This document shows positions 8,625 through 15,522 of a stretch of 64,000 nt of DNA, piece after piece. Source of the stretch: Octadecabacter algicola (GTDB taxonomy: Bacteria > Pseudomonadota > Alphaproteobacteria > Rhodobacterales > Rhodobacteraceae). The stretch covers positions 372,001 through 436,000 of the forward strand of contig NZ_JAKGAR010000003.1 of the NCBI RefSeq assembly GCF_021532625.1, in the 5' to 3' direction. A program made the position numbers and the translations under genes. Numbering within the stretch: the first letter of the stretch is position 1; each line of letters starts with the position of its first letter. The notes beneath the pieces were generated by a model that saw only the letters and a program-made list of their open reading frames with translations, was not told the DNA's origin and did no database searches.

Positions 8625-10004
8625 ATGGCAACTGTATCTAAGAAACGCATTTGGGGTTGGATGGCCTTTGATTGGGCTGCTCAGCCCTTTTATACGCTAG
8701 GGCTGACGTTTGTATTTGGCCCCTATTTTGCGACCGTTGCTGCGCAATATTTCATTGGAACCGGCCTCGATGAAGAAGCGGCGAAAGCTCATGCAACCGG
8801 AACATGGTCAGCCGCGCAAACGATTGCCGGATTGGTCATCGCCTTTACCGCGCCGTTTCTTGGCGCATTTGCAGATAATTCTGGGCGAAAAATCCCATGG
8901 ATTGCATTCTTTTCAGTCCTATTCGTGATCGCATCAACGTCGACGTGGATGCTAACGCCCGATGCCAATGCACTTTACCTCGTGTTGGTCTTGTTCTTTG
9001 TCGCTTTCATCGCCGCGGAATCTGCATTGAATTTCATTAACGCCATCCTGCCCAGCCTTGGCTCCAAAGACGAAGTCGGACGCATCAGTGGGTCTGGCGC
9101 CGCATTCGGATATTGGGGTGGTGTGGTTGCTTTGGCTCTTATGTTGCTGCTGTTTGTTGAACAAGACAACGGTCGTACAATATTTCTGGGGCTTGAGCCT
9201 CCGTTCGGGCTAAACCCAGACGAAAAAGAAGGCACGCGATTTGCAGGGCCTTTTATCGCGATCTGGTATGCCGTTTTTATGATCCCATTCTTTCTGTGGG
9301 TGCGGGATGATCCTAAGGCCGGCGGAAAATCCACACAGTTTCGCGCCGTCGCCGGTGATCTTTGGCAGACGTTAAAGAGCGTAAAGGAACGCAAAAGCCT
9401 TCTGAACTTTCTGATCGGTTCGATGTTTTATCGTGACGCATTGAATGCGCTTTATGCATTCGGGGGGGTATATGCCGCGCTTGTTCTAAACTGGGGCATC
9501 ACCAAGATTGGCGTTTTTGGCGTAGTAGCCGCAATTGCGGCCGCGATTACGACTTGGTTGGCGGGTCTGGCTGACAGACGTTTCGGACCAAAACCCGTGA
9601 TCCGCGTGTCCGTCTGGTTTCTGATTTTGGTGAGCATCACCATTGTCGGAATGTCACGCGAACAGCTGTTCTGGGTTCCGCTGGCTGCGGATTCAACACT
9701 GCCTGACACGATTTTCTACATCTGCGGTGCTGTGATCGGTGGAGCCGGTGGAGCCGTCTATTCGGCCAGCCGTTCCATGATGGTACGCCACACGCATCCT
9801 GATCGCCCCGCCGAGGCATTCGGGTTATTTGCACTCTCCGGCAAAGCAACGGCCTTCCTCGCGCCCGCAGGGATTACGTTGTTCACTTGGATGACTGGGA
9901 ACACTCAATTGGGTTTCCTGCCAGTCATCTTCCTTTTTCTATGTGGGCTTGTATTGTTATGGTGGGTTAACCCCGAAGGAGATCGAGACGAATGGTCAAC
10001 CTAG
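8625..10004 (+). CDS. UMF1/Atg22-family MFS transporter
   Basis: Twelve-helix-type permease of 459 residues. It begins MATVSKKRIWGWMAFDWAAQ; the WMAFDWA motif followed by QPFYTLG is typical of the UMF1 family related to yeast Atg22 vacuolar amino-acid effluxers. I place the start at the ATG at 8625, preceded by a GGGAAAAGGGA ribosome site, instead of the longer frame beginning inside the thioesterase gene. The loop LADRRFGPKPV is a major-facilitator-type signature. Transport of amino acids or other small metabolites is inferred from the family. It overlaps the mepA start by 13 nt. Confidence 0.88.
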   Translation: MATVSKKRIWGWMAFDWAAQPFYTLGLTFVFGPYFATVAAQYFIGTGLDEEAAKAHATGTWSAAQTIAGLVIAFTAPFLGAFADNSGRKIPWIAFFSVLFVIASTSTWMLTPDANALYLVLVLFFVAFIAAESALNFINAILPSLGSKDEVGRISGSGAAFGYWGGVVALALMLLLFVEQDNGRTIFLGLEPPFGLNPDEKEGTRFAGPFIAIWYAVFMIPFFLWVRDDPKAGGKSTQFRAVAGDLWQTLKSVKERKSLLNFLIGSMFYRDALNALYAFGGVYAALVLNWGITKIGVFGVVAAIAAAITTWLAGLADRRFGPKPVIRVSVWFLILVSITIVGMSREQLFWVPLAADSTLPDTIFYICGAVIGGAGGAVYSASRSMMVRHTHPDRPAEAFGLFALSGKATAFLAPAGITLFTWMTGNTQLGFLPVIFLFLCGLVLLWWVNPEGDRDEWST

Positions 10005-10939
10005 TCAGAACCGGTATTGTGATTGCCGCACTCTGCTTTACGGCAAGTTGTCGCAATTCGGATGTGAGCCGCGCTGCCCCCGAGGATACGCGCCCTGCAG
10101 CATCGATTTCGACGCAGAACGCAAACGACAACCGCGTCGCCAAAGAGGTGTTTGGTCATATCCCAGTTGCCTCGAACCAACGCAGCGAAAGCTTCGGCGG
10201 CTATGCAAGGGGTTGCCAAGCCGGCGCCGAGCAATTGGCGGAAACAGGTCCAACTTGGCAGGCGATGCGCTTGTCACGTAACCGTAATTGGGGTCAGCCT
10301 ACTTTGGTTGATTACGTCCAAGATCTTAGCCGATTTGCCGCCACCTTACCCGATTGGGAAGGCCTCTATGTTGGCGACATGAGCCAACCACGTGGCGGCC
10401 CGATGCTATCGGGCCACGCGTCTCACCAGATTGGTTTGGACGTTGATATCTGGATGCTGCAACCGGACCGGCTCGACCTAAGCCGCACCGAACGGGAAAA
10501 CCTTTCTTCGATTTCCATGCGCCGCGAGCGGGGCGCTTACACGAACTCCAGCTGGACCGAACAGCACATGCAATTGTTGCGTGCTGCAGCCAGTGATGAC
10601 CGAGTGGCACGCATTTTTGTGTTCCCGGGCGCCAAAGTGGCAATGTGTAATTGGGCGACGGGCGATCGGTCATGGCTCAACAAAATCCGACCATGGTGGG
10701 GACACCACTACCATTTCCACGTCCGTCTGAGCTGCCCTGCTGGTCAGAGCGGTTGTGAAAATCAAGCTCCGCCACCTGCTGGTGATGGCTGCGCGGATGC
10801 GCAAACTTGGGTGAATAATATCTTGAATCCACCACCACCACCGCCACGCGACCCAAATGCGACGCCCAGCGCACCGCGCGGACCGGCCACAATGGCACGC
10901 CTTCCAAGCCAGTGTTTGGCAGTCGCGGCAAGCCGCTAG
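9992..10939 (+). CDS. mepA: Penicillin-insensitive murein DD-endopeptidase MepA
   Basis: Periplasmic peptidoglycan hydrolase of 315 residues. An N-terminal hydrophobic segment ends FTASC near residue 20, suggesting a lipoprotein signal. The zinc-binding motifs of the M74 family are present: SGHASHQIGLDVD and WWGHHYHFHVR. It cleaves D-Ala-meso-DAP cross-links in the sacculus. A proline run (six or so residues) follows near the C-terminus. The start ATG lies inside the preceding transporter gene, so translation is probably coupled. A strong intrinsic terminator stands 22 bp after the stop. Confidence 0.93.
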   Translation: MVNLVRTGIVIAALCFTASCRNSDVSRAAPEDTRPAASISTQNANDNRVAKEVFGHIPVASNQRSESFGGYARGCQAGAEQLAETGPTWQAMRLSRNRNWGQPTLVDYVQDLSRFAATLPDWEGLYVGDMSQPRGGPMLSGHASHQIGLDVDIWMLQPDRLDLSRTERENLSSISMRRERGAYTNSSWTEQHMQLLRAAASDDRVARIFVFPGAKVAMCNWATGDRSWLNKIRPWWGHHYHFHVRLSCPAGQSGCENQAPPPAGDGCADAQTWVNNILNPPPPPPRDPNATPSAPRGPATMARLPSQCLAVAASR

Positions 10940-10960
10940 AATAATACGTTTGACAAGTTG

Positions 10961-10994
10961 GACGCCGCCCCTCATTAGGGCGGCGTCCTTTATT
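10961..10994 (+). terminator. Intrinsic terminator after mepA
   Basis: A perfect 10-bp stem GACGCCGCCC / GGGCGGCGTC with a 7-nt loop is followed by CTTTATT. It closes the thioesterase-transporter-mepA transcription unit. It does not resemble a preQ1 riboswitch although yhhQ follows. Confidence 0.88.
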
Positions 10995-11040
10995 CTGAAG
11001 GGCCAAGTGTCCGACTACCTTGTCAAAACGGATTGATAAA

Positions 11041-11676
11041 ATGACCAAACTTCTACCAGGCGTAATCGCCATGGCCATCGTTGTGGTGGCATCAAACATC
11101 CTTGTGCAGTTCCTGATCCTCGATGGATTGCTAACGTGGGGTGCATTCACATATCCGCTCGCATTCCTCGTAACCGACTTGATGAACCGTGTTTACGGCG
11201 CAGGCCCTGCGCGGCGCGTTGTTTTCTTTGGCTTCGTCGCTGGCATCATCTGTTCCCTGATCGGCAGCCAGATCATGATCCAAGGCGATGGGTATGAATT
11301 CCCCGCCGTCGCACTACGCGTTGCAATTGGCTCGGCGACAGGCTTCCTCGTCGCGCAGCTCATCGACGTTGCGATTTTCCAACGCCTGCGAGACGGCCTT
11401 TGGTGGAAGGCGCCTTTAGCGTCGACATTGATCGGTTCGACCATTGACACGTTGCTGTTCTTCACCATTGCTTTCAGCAGCTTGATATCCTTCGGCGCAA
11501 ATGCTGATGCCGAAGTGTCATGGGCGCTCGATTCAGTTCCTTTCTTGCTCACCGGACCTGAGGCACCTCTGTGGATCTCACTTGCCGTGGCAGACTGGGG
11601 CGTAAAACTGATTATCGCTCTGCTCGCCCTTGTACCATTCCGCCTAATTGTGGGGCGCTTACAACGCGTCACATAA
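11041..11676 (+). CDS. yhhQ: Queuosine precursor transporter YhhQ (VUT family)
   Basis: Membrane protein of 211 residues with about six hydrophobic helices and the VUT-family motif FLVTDLMNRVYGAGPARRVV. YhhQ imports preQ0/preQ1 for queuosine modification of tRNA. I prefer the ATG at 11041; a TTG at 11020 in the same frame (residues MSKRIDK) is also possible and neither has a strong ribosome site. It lies downstream of the mepA terminator and must have its own promoter in the short gap. Confidence 0.88.
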   Translation: MTKLLPGVIAMAIVVVASNILVQFLILDGLLTWGAFTYPLAFLVTDLMNRVYGAGPARRVVFFGFVAGIICSLIGSQIMIQGDGYEFPAVALRVAIGSATGFLVAQLIDVAIFQRLRDGLWWKAPLASTLIGSTIDTLLFFTIAFSSLISFGANADAEVSWALDSVPFLLTGPEAPLWISLAVADWGVKLIIALLALVPFRLIVGRLQRVT

Positions 11677-11710
11677 ATGTTGTGAAAAAATCTTTGGTAA
11701 TCCCCAGAAG

Positions 11711-11740
11711 TTGTGCCAACCTAGGGTCAGGCGAAACAAT
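11711..11740 (+). promoter_or_regulatory. Putative promoter of the structured RNA
   Basis: TTGTGC (11711-11716 approximately) and AACAAT (11735-11740) are separated by about 17-18 bp and look like weak -35 and -10 hexamers. Transcription would start near 11746-11748, at the first bases of the segment complementary to the 16S rRNA tail. The assignment is by eye and needs mapping. Confidence 0.4.
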
Positions 11741-11743
11741 GAA

Positions 11744-11915
11744 CAGGAGGTGATCCAGTGTCGAGAAAGATAGTGGTAGGACGTGTCGGGACAACTATGG
11801 AGGCATGTGTCTAGGGCAGCCCTTGGGCATATAAATCTGTAGGTGAGACCCTCTAACCGGCATCACCTCCTGAACTTTCGAAGGGCCATTCCTATCGCTG
11901 GGAATGGCCCTTTTT
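11744..11915 (+). ncRNA. Candidate structured RNA with 16S-tail complement and anti-SD mimic
   Basis: The segment AGGAGGTGATCCAG (11745-11758) is a 14-nt perfect complement of the conserved 16S rRNA 3' end. About 100 nt later ATCACCTCCTG (11862-11872) repeats the 16S tail itself. The two can pair over about 13 bp with one bulge, closing the molecule end to end. A GTG seven nt after the GGAGG opens an 18-codon reading frame (11759-11815) rich in codons such as AGA, ATA and GTA that are unusual for this genome. The unit ends in a strong terminator. It lies between yhhQ and arfB, a ribosome-rescue gene. It may be a small RNA acting on ribosomes, a leader-peptide switch, or a 6S-like RNA. I recognise no named family. 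Confidence 0.6.
11881..11915 (+). terminator. Intrinsic terminator of the structured RNA
   Basis: A perfect 12-bp stem AAGGGCCATTCC / GGAATGGCCCTT with a roughly 8-nt loop runs into TTTTT. It ends the candidate RNA and separates it from arfB, whose ATG is 55 bp further on. Confidence 0.9.
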
Positions 11916-11969
11916 CATGCCAAACACCCTGTGGCTGTTCGTAGGCCCAAGACGTGGTAGAACCCCCGC

Positions 11970-12389
11970 ATGGGACTATGGATAAACGATAGTATTGAGA
12001 TTGCCGATTGGGAGCTGACGGAACATTTCGTCCGTGCCTCTGGCCCCGGCGGCCAGAACGTCAACAAAGTGAGCACGGCGGTTGAGCTACGGTTCGAGGC
12101 CGAACGATCCCCCGCGTTGACAGGGCCTGTCAAAACCCGCCTGCGCCGCGCGGCGGGTAGGAAATGGACAAGTGACGGCGCGGTGGTGATCTTTGTGCAA
12201 GATACGCGGTCCCAGGCAAGGAACCGCGAACTGGCCCGCGAGCGATTGGCCGAACTCATTCGCGCAGCTTTGGTCGCCCCGAAACGGCGGGTAAAAACGC
12301 GCGTATCCCAGAACCAGAAACGCAAAAGGGTAGACGCGAAGAAAAAGCGCGGAGAGGTTAAGGCCTTGCGTAAAGGGCCGGGAATTTAG
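11970..12389 (+). CDS. arfB: Alternative ribosome-rescue factor ArfB (YaeJ)
   Basis: Protein of 139 residues, the usual length of ArfB. It has the catalytic GGQ loop (ASGPGGQNVNKVST, about residues 24-37) of class I release factors, but no stop-codon recognition domain. The C-terminus is a basic tail (KRRVKTRVSQNQKRKRVDAKKK), which in ArfB enters the empty mRNA channel. It hydrolyses peptidyl-tRNA on stalled ribosomes. The start ATG at 11970 has only a weak ribosome site. The upstream structured RNA is a notable neighbour, and trmL converges on the gene from the right. Confidence 0.93.
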   Translation: MGLWINDSIEIADWELTEHFVRASGPGGQNVNKVSTAVELRFEAERSPALTGPVKTRLRRAAGRKWTSDGAVVIFVQDTRSQARNRELARERLAELIRAALVAPKRRVKTRVSQNQKRKRVDAKKKRGEVKALRKGPGI

Positions 12390-12419
12390 ATCGGGGAACC
12401 GCCTTGCCAAGGATCGCAG

Positions 12420-12893
12420 TCATCCACCCAGTTGTGTCCGCATGGCTTGATAAATCACTGCTGTCGCGACATTCGCCAAGTTCAAGGATCGGACGCGTGT
12501 ATCAAGCATCGGCAAGCTGAACGTCCGGTCTTCCATCTCATTAAGAATGTCCAATGGCAGACCCTTGGATTCGCAACCGAAGACCAAAAAACCGTCTTGT
12601 TGGTAATCAGCATCGTAGAGGGTTTGCGCCCCGGTCTCTTCGAAAAAGAACAGGTTTTCGCGCTGAGGGTTTCGGGCAATTAGGAAATCTTGCCAACTAT
12701 CGTATTCACTTAGGTTAACATACTGCCAGTAGTCTGTTCCGGCCCGCCGCACTGCTTTCTCATCAAGAGAAAACCCATAAGGTTTGATCAAAATCAGTTC
12801 TAGATTCAAAGCAACACAGGTCCGCCCGATGGCGCCCGTATTGTATGGGATTTCAGGTGTCACCAGAACGATTTTCATGCGCGGTTCAGACAT
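12420..12893 (-). CDS. trmL: tRNA (cytidine/uridine-2'-O-)-methyltransferase TrmL
   Basis: SPOUT methyltransferase of 157 residues. It contains IVLVTPEIPYNTGAIGRTC at the N-terminus, FGCESKGLP in the middle and the knot motif RSLNLANVATAVIYQAMR at the C-terminus. It methylates the 2'-OH of position 34 in tRNA-Leu isoacceptors. I chose ATG 12893 (MSEPRMK); the ATG at 12878 is equally compatible with the family. A longer frame reaching 13046 would overlap the next gene and has no family support. Together with arfB and yhhQ it gives this stretch a translation and tRNA flavour. Confidence 0.92.
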   Translation of the reverse strand: MSEPRMKIVLVTPEIPYNTGAIGRTCVALNLELILIKPYGFSLDEKAVRRAGTDYWQYVNLSEYDSWQDFLIARNPQRENLFFFEETGAQTLYDADYQQDGFLVFGCESKGLPLDILNEMEDRTFSLPMLDTRVRSLNLANVATAVIYQAMRTQLGG

Positions 12894-12969
12894 AGGATGT
12901 TTCGACTTTTTCGTTTGAGGAAGCTGCATTCGCAACGGGCCATCTGTTTTGTTGAGTTCCGCTTGGGGC

Positions 12970-13485
12970 CTATCGTTTCTCAAGAAACTGGTGGGCCTCG
13001 AGAAGTGTTTCGGAAAGGCCCGCAAAGAAACCCGGCACCTCAACATCTAAGAAAACAGATGGCGTGTTTTCTTCTTGTGGCGCGCTGCCTTCGGCGGATT
13101 TCACATGGAACGTATCGGTCCGAGTGTTGAGTAGTTCCCGATAGCTGGCGCCCGTTCCGTGTTTGAGCACGTTGATCGCCAGATAGTACTGATGAAGCCT
13201 GCCCGCGAGGTCAGTGCGACCCGCCTCCAAGAGAGCTGATTTCAACTTTCGCGAAAACGGACCACGTTTGAAGTGGTGCTGCATGCGCGCCTCAAAAACC
13301 GAGAAGCAATCAACGGCGGTCGCTTCAAGCGCGAGATACGCCGCGCGAAGGTCTTCGGTTTGGGTTTTGGAGTCGGCTTTCCCGTTCAATTCTGCGCGAA
13401 TGGCCAGAATTTGATCTTCGGATATCTTTGCTTCGGCTTTCGAGGCCGCGATCAGGTCCGGCATAGTTTGGGGCGTCGTCATCAT
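12970..13485 (-). CDS. Conserved hypothetical helical protein
   Basis: A 171-residue soluble protein I cannot assign. No signal peptide or membrane segment is seen. The sequence is mostly helical, with charged repeats near the start (SKAEAKISEDQILAIRAEL) and a conserved-looking block FEARMQHHFKRGPF around residues 64-77. The ATG at 13485 is preceded by GGAGAA, with a second ATG immediately after. It lies about 76 bp upstream of trmL in the same direction, so the two may share a transcript. Confidence 0.7.
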   Translation of the reverse strand: MMTTPQTMPDLIAASKAEAKISEDQILAIRAELNGKADSKTQTEDLRAAYLALEATAVDCFSVFEARMQHHFKRGPFSRKLKSALLEAGRTDLAGRLHQYYLAINVLKHGTGASYRELLNTRTDTFHVKSAEGSAPQEENTPSVFLDVEVPGFFAGLSETLLEAHQFLEKR

Positions 13486-13635
13486 TCATTCTCCGCATGG
13501 GTCCACCTTCCCTTAAGCTACGCCGCGAGGAATGATAGGGGCAGAGGCGATTCATTGTGCCGTCCCGCGAAAATTATCTGCTGATGGAAGTGCGCGCAGG
13601 ATAGGAACCTACGGGGCAAGATCAAAGAGTAATCG

Positions 13636-14412
13636 TTAAATTTCCAGCGCGGCGGTGCCCGCAATCCCGATCAGATCAAGCTGACCTGATGGGCCAATGA
13701 TGACGTGGTCCGCCCCATCATCACTCCATGATACGAAATCAAAGTCTCCGTTTGTTGATTCCGAAAATGGGGCAGGCGCAGTTTTGCTACTGCTTTGCAG
13801 GCAGAGCGCAACAACGAGGCCATTCACATCTGTATACATCAATTGCGCTACAGGTTTCCCGTTGGCGACAACAAGGCGGCCTCCCTCAAATGTAAGGCCG
13901 TGCGCGGTCAGATCCGGAATAATAAACTCCGCGCCAATCGTGCTGCCGAGCCACGTTTCAATGTGGTCGGTTTCCTCGGCGCTGACTTCAACAAGATGGC
14001 GGCTTTGACCGGCGTAAACCGCATGATATTCCGCAATCGCTGCAATCCAACCCTTTGGTTCGGCGCTTTGGATTTGCCCTTTGTATGCGTAGCCACCCAG
14101 ACCTCCGATCATGAACATTGCAAGTCCCGCTGCCAACGCCCCCCAAATCGGGCCGCGCGGTTTTTGTGCCGGCTGTAAGGTTTCTTCCTTGAGGTCAGCA
14201 GTCATAATCATTTTGGCAAGATCGAACGGCACGGGTGTATCAAGCTCTTTTTCAAAGTCTGCTTGCGCTGACGCGTCGGCCAGTAAGAGCGCATCCATCT
14301 CTTCTTGGACGGCTTCATCGGAGGCGAGTAGCGCTTCGATTTCTAGGGCTTGTTCGCCTTCTAGTTCGCCATCGATATAGGCGCTTAAACGTTTCGATAA
14401 ATCATCATTCAT
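13636..14412 (-). CDS. Membrane anti-sigma factor
   Basis: Protein of 258 residues. The N-terminal part (LSAYIDGELEGEQALEIEAL) matches the anti-sigma domain fold of ZAS-like proteins, but no zinc ligands are visible (no H-x3-C-x2-C). One membrane helix lies at 89-110 and the remaining 145 residues would be periplasmic. It would hold the ECF sigma factor encoded directly upstream; its ATG overlaps that gene's stop by 4 nt (ATGA). The signal sensed by the periplasmic domain is unknown. Confidence 0.82.
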   Translation of the reverse strand: MNDDLSKRLSAYIDGELEGEQALEIEALLASDEAVQEEMDALLLADASAQADFEKELDTPVPFDLAKMIMTADLKEETLQPAQKPRGPIWGALAAGLAMFMIGGLGGYAYKGQIQSAEPKGWIAAIAEYHAVYAGQSRHLVEVSAEETDHIETWLGSTIGAEFIIPDLTAHGLTFEGGRLVVANGKPVAQLMYTDVNGLVVALCLQSSSKTAPAPFSESTNGDFDFVSWSDDGADHVIIGPSGQLDLIGIAGTAALEI

Positions 14413-14915
14413 TGAAGATTCTCCTGTACGTTTATCTCTGTCAGCAGAAGTTTTCTGGCACGGTGTATGCGGCTCATGACAGTTCCGATTGGAACGTCCA
14501 ACATTTCGGCCGCCTCTTTGTAGCTAAAGCCTTCTGCGCAAACCAACAAAAGCGGTTGCGAGAGGTCCGCGCCAAGTGATGAAACCTTCTGGCAGATCTG
14601 TTGTGCGGCCAGTTTTTCGACAACGGTGCTTTGAACGCTAAGTTCTATTGTCTCGTCTTCGGCAGGAACCTGACCTTCGCCCTCTCGCACTTTGCGTTTT
14701 CGGATTTCAGAAATCCAGTGGTTACGTATTATCCGGAACATCCAGCGATCTAATGGCTGGGACGAGTCATACTGTCCCCACTTAAGAAGGGCCGTCGAAC
14801 AGGCATCTTGCAGTAAGTCGTCGGCGTCTGGTCCGGTTCTCGCTAGGCTTATCGCAAAACGGCGCAACCTCGGAAGCAGGTCGATCATCTCTGATTTGAA
14901 TTGATCTGCGTTCAT
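14409..14915 (-). CDS. ECF-family RNA polymerase sigma factor
   Basis: Sigma factor of 168 residues. Region 2 (DADDLLQDACSTALLKW and LDRWMFRIIRNHWISEIRKR) covers about residues 30-85 and region 4 (FSYKEAAEMLDVPIGTVMSR) about 130-155. I chose the ATG at 14915; the longer frame to 14987 encodes only the hairpin at 14924-14960. It is coupled to the anti-sigma gene. It probably drives its own operon and perhaps the small lipoprotein gene upstream, a common pairing for such regulators, though I could not identify its promoter motif. Confidence 0.9.
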   Translation of the reverse strand: MNADQFKSEMIDLLPRLRRFAISLARTGPDADDLLQDACSTALLKWGQYDSSQPLDRWMFRIIRNHWISEIRKRKVREGEGQVPAEDETIELSVQSTVVEKLAAQQICQKVSSLGADLSQPLLLVCAEGFSYKEAAEMLDVPIGTVMSRIHRARKLLLTEINVQENLQ

Positions 14916-14923
14916 GGTCTCAC

Positions 14924-14960
14924 TAAAAATGGCCCAGCGCGAAAAATGCCGCTGGGCCAT
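14924..14960 (-). terminator. Terminator or attenuator between lipoprotein gene and sigma gene
   Basis: An 11-bp inverted repeat ATGGCCCAGCG / CGCTGGGCCAT with a 10-nt loop is followed, on the minus strand, by TTTTTAG. It ends only 8 bp before the sigma-factor ATG. It would stop readthrough from the lipoprotein gene, or act as an attenuator in a longer sigma transcript. Confidence 0.75.
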
Positions 14961-14980
14961 AGTCCGTGATAGCGAGTGGC

Positions 14981-15039
14981 TTTTCAACAGTGTAGTTTGT
15001 AAGAAGGCAACTGATTACAGCACTGAGTCCTGTTGAAAA
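14981..15039. repeat. Inverted repeat upstream of sigma operon
   Basis: TTTTCAACAG (14981-14990) and CTGTTGAAAA (15030-15039) form a perfect 10-bp inverted repeat 39 nt apart, with CAGTG/CACTG extending it inside. It sits between the lipoprotein stop and the sigma gene. It may be an operator pair or part of the sigma leader. Confidence 0.4.
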
Positions 15040-15045
15040 TACGGC

Positions 15046-15390
15046 TTATTCCGCAACATGCCAAACGCCACCAACCCCGTCTCCGGTCTTGTCACCGGGG
15101 TTCTGGTCACCAGCCCAAAAATACAGTGGTTCACCGTCTTTTGCCCATTGCTGGCTGCCGTCACGACGTTCAATCAATGTCAAACCATCCCGAGTAGCGC
15201 CTGCCTGACCGAGGAAAGGTGGCCAGCTTGAAGCGCAACCGTCATAGCAGTTGGATGTGTTCGCCGTGTCGTTATCAAATGTGTAAAGCGTCATGCCATT
15301 GTCGTCCGTTAGAACCGCATGGCCGCCAGCGTAAGCGCTTTCGCAGCCAGCGACGAAGAGACCCAGTGTTAATGCAGAAATCAGTTTCAT
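15046..15390 (-). CDS. Small secreted lipoprotein of the COG4315 repeat family
   Basis: Lipoprotein of 114 residues. The signal peptide MKLISALTLGLFVAGC has a clear lipobox with Cys16. The mature part carries the family repeat: GMTLYTFDNDTANTSNCYDG followed by CASSWPPF, then a second copy-like half (GEPLYFWAGDQNPGDKTGDG). The function of the family is unknown. I chose ATG 15390, preceded by GGAAAAGAC, over the frame starting at 15417. Such genes commonly accompany ECF sigma/anti-sigma pairs, and it may be the target of the adjacent sigma factor. Confidence 0.85.
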   Translation of the reverse strand: MKLISALTLGLFVAGCESAYAGGHAVLTDDNGMTLYTFDNDTANTSNCYDGCASSWPPFLGQAGATRDGLTLIERRDGSQQWAKDGEPLYFWAGDQNPGDKTGDGVGGVWHVAE

Positions 15391-15522
15391 GTCTTTTCCA
15401 ATCCAATGTTTGAGCAACGCCCTGCTGCTCTCATTAGGACTACGCTTGGCGGACTAGTATTATTCTTGGAAAAGTAAGCTATTTTTTAAGTCGTTGTTAT
15501 TAATTGATTTTAAGGTCGGTCT

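Noticed and set aside
10830-10860. CCA/CCG repeat near the mepA end
   Set aside because: It simply encodes a proline run in the MepA tail and is not an independent repeat element.
10945-11040. Possible preQ1 riboswitch before yhhQ
   Set aside because: The only structure is a perfect intrinsic terminator directly after mepA; no aptamer consensus is seen.
11744-11773. Minus-strand reading as a 16S rRNA 3' fragment
   Set aside because: Only the terminal 14 nt match; sequence beyond does not resemble 16S rRNA.
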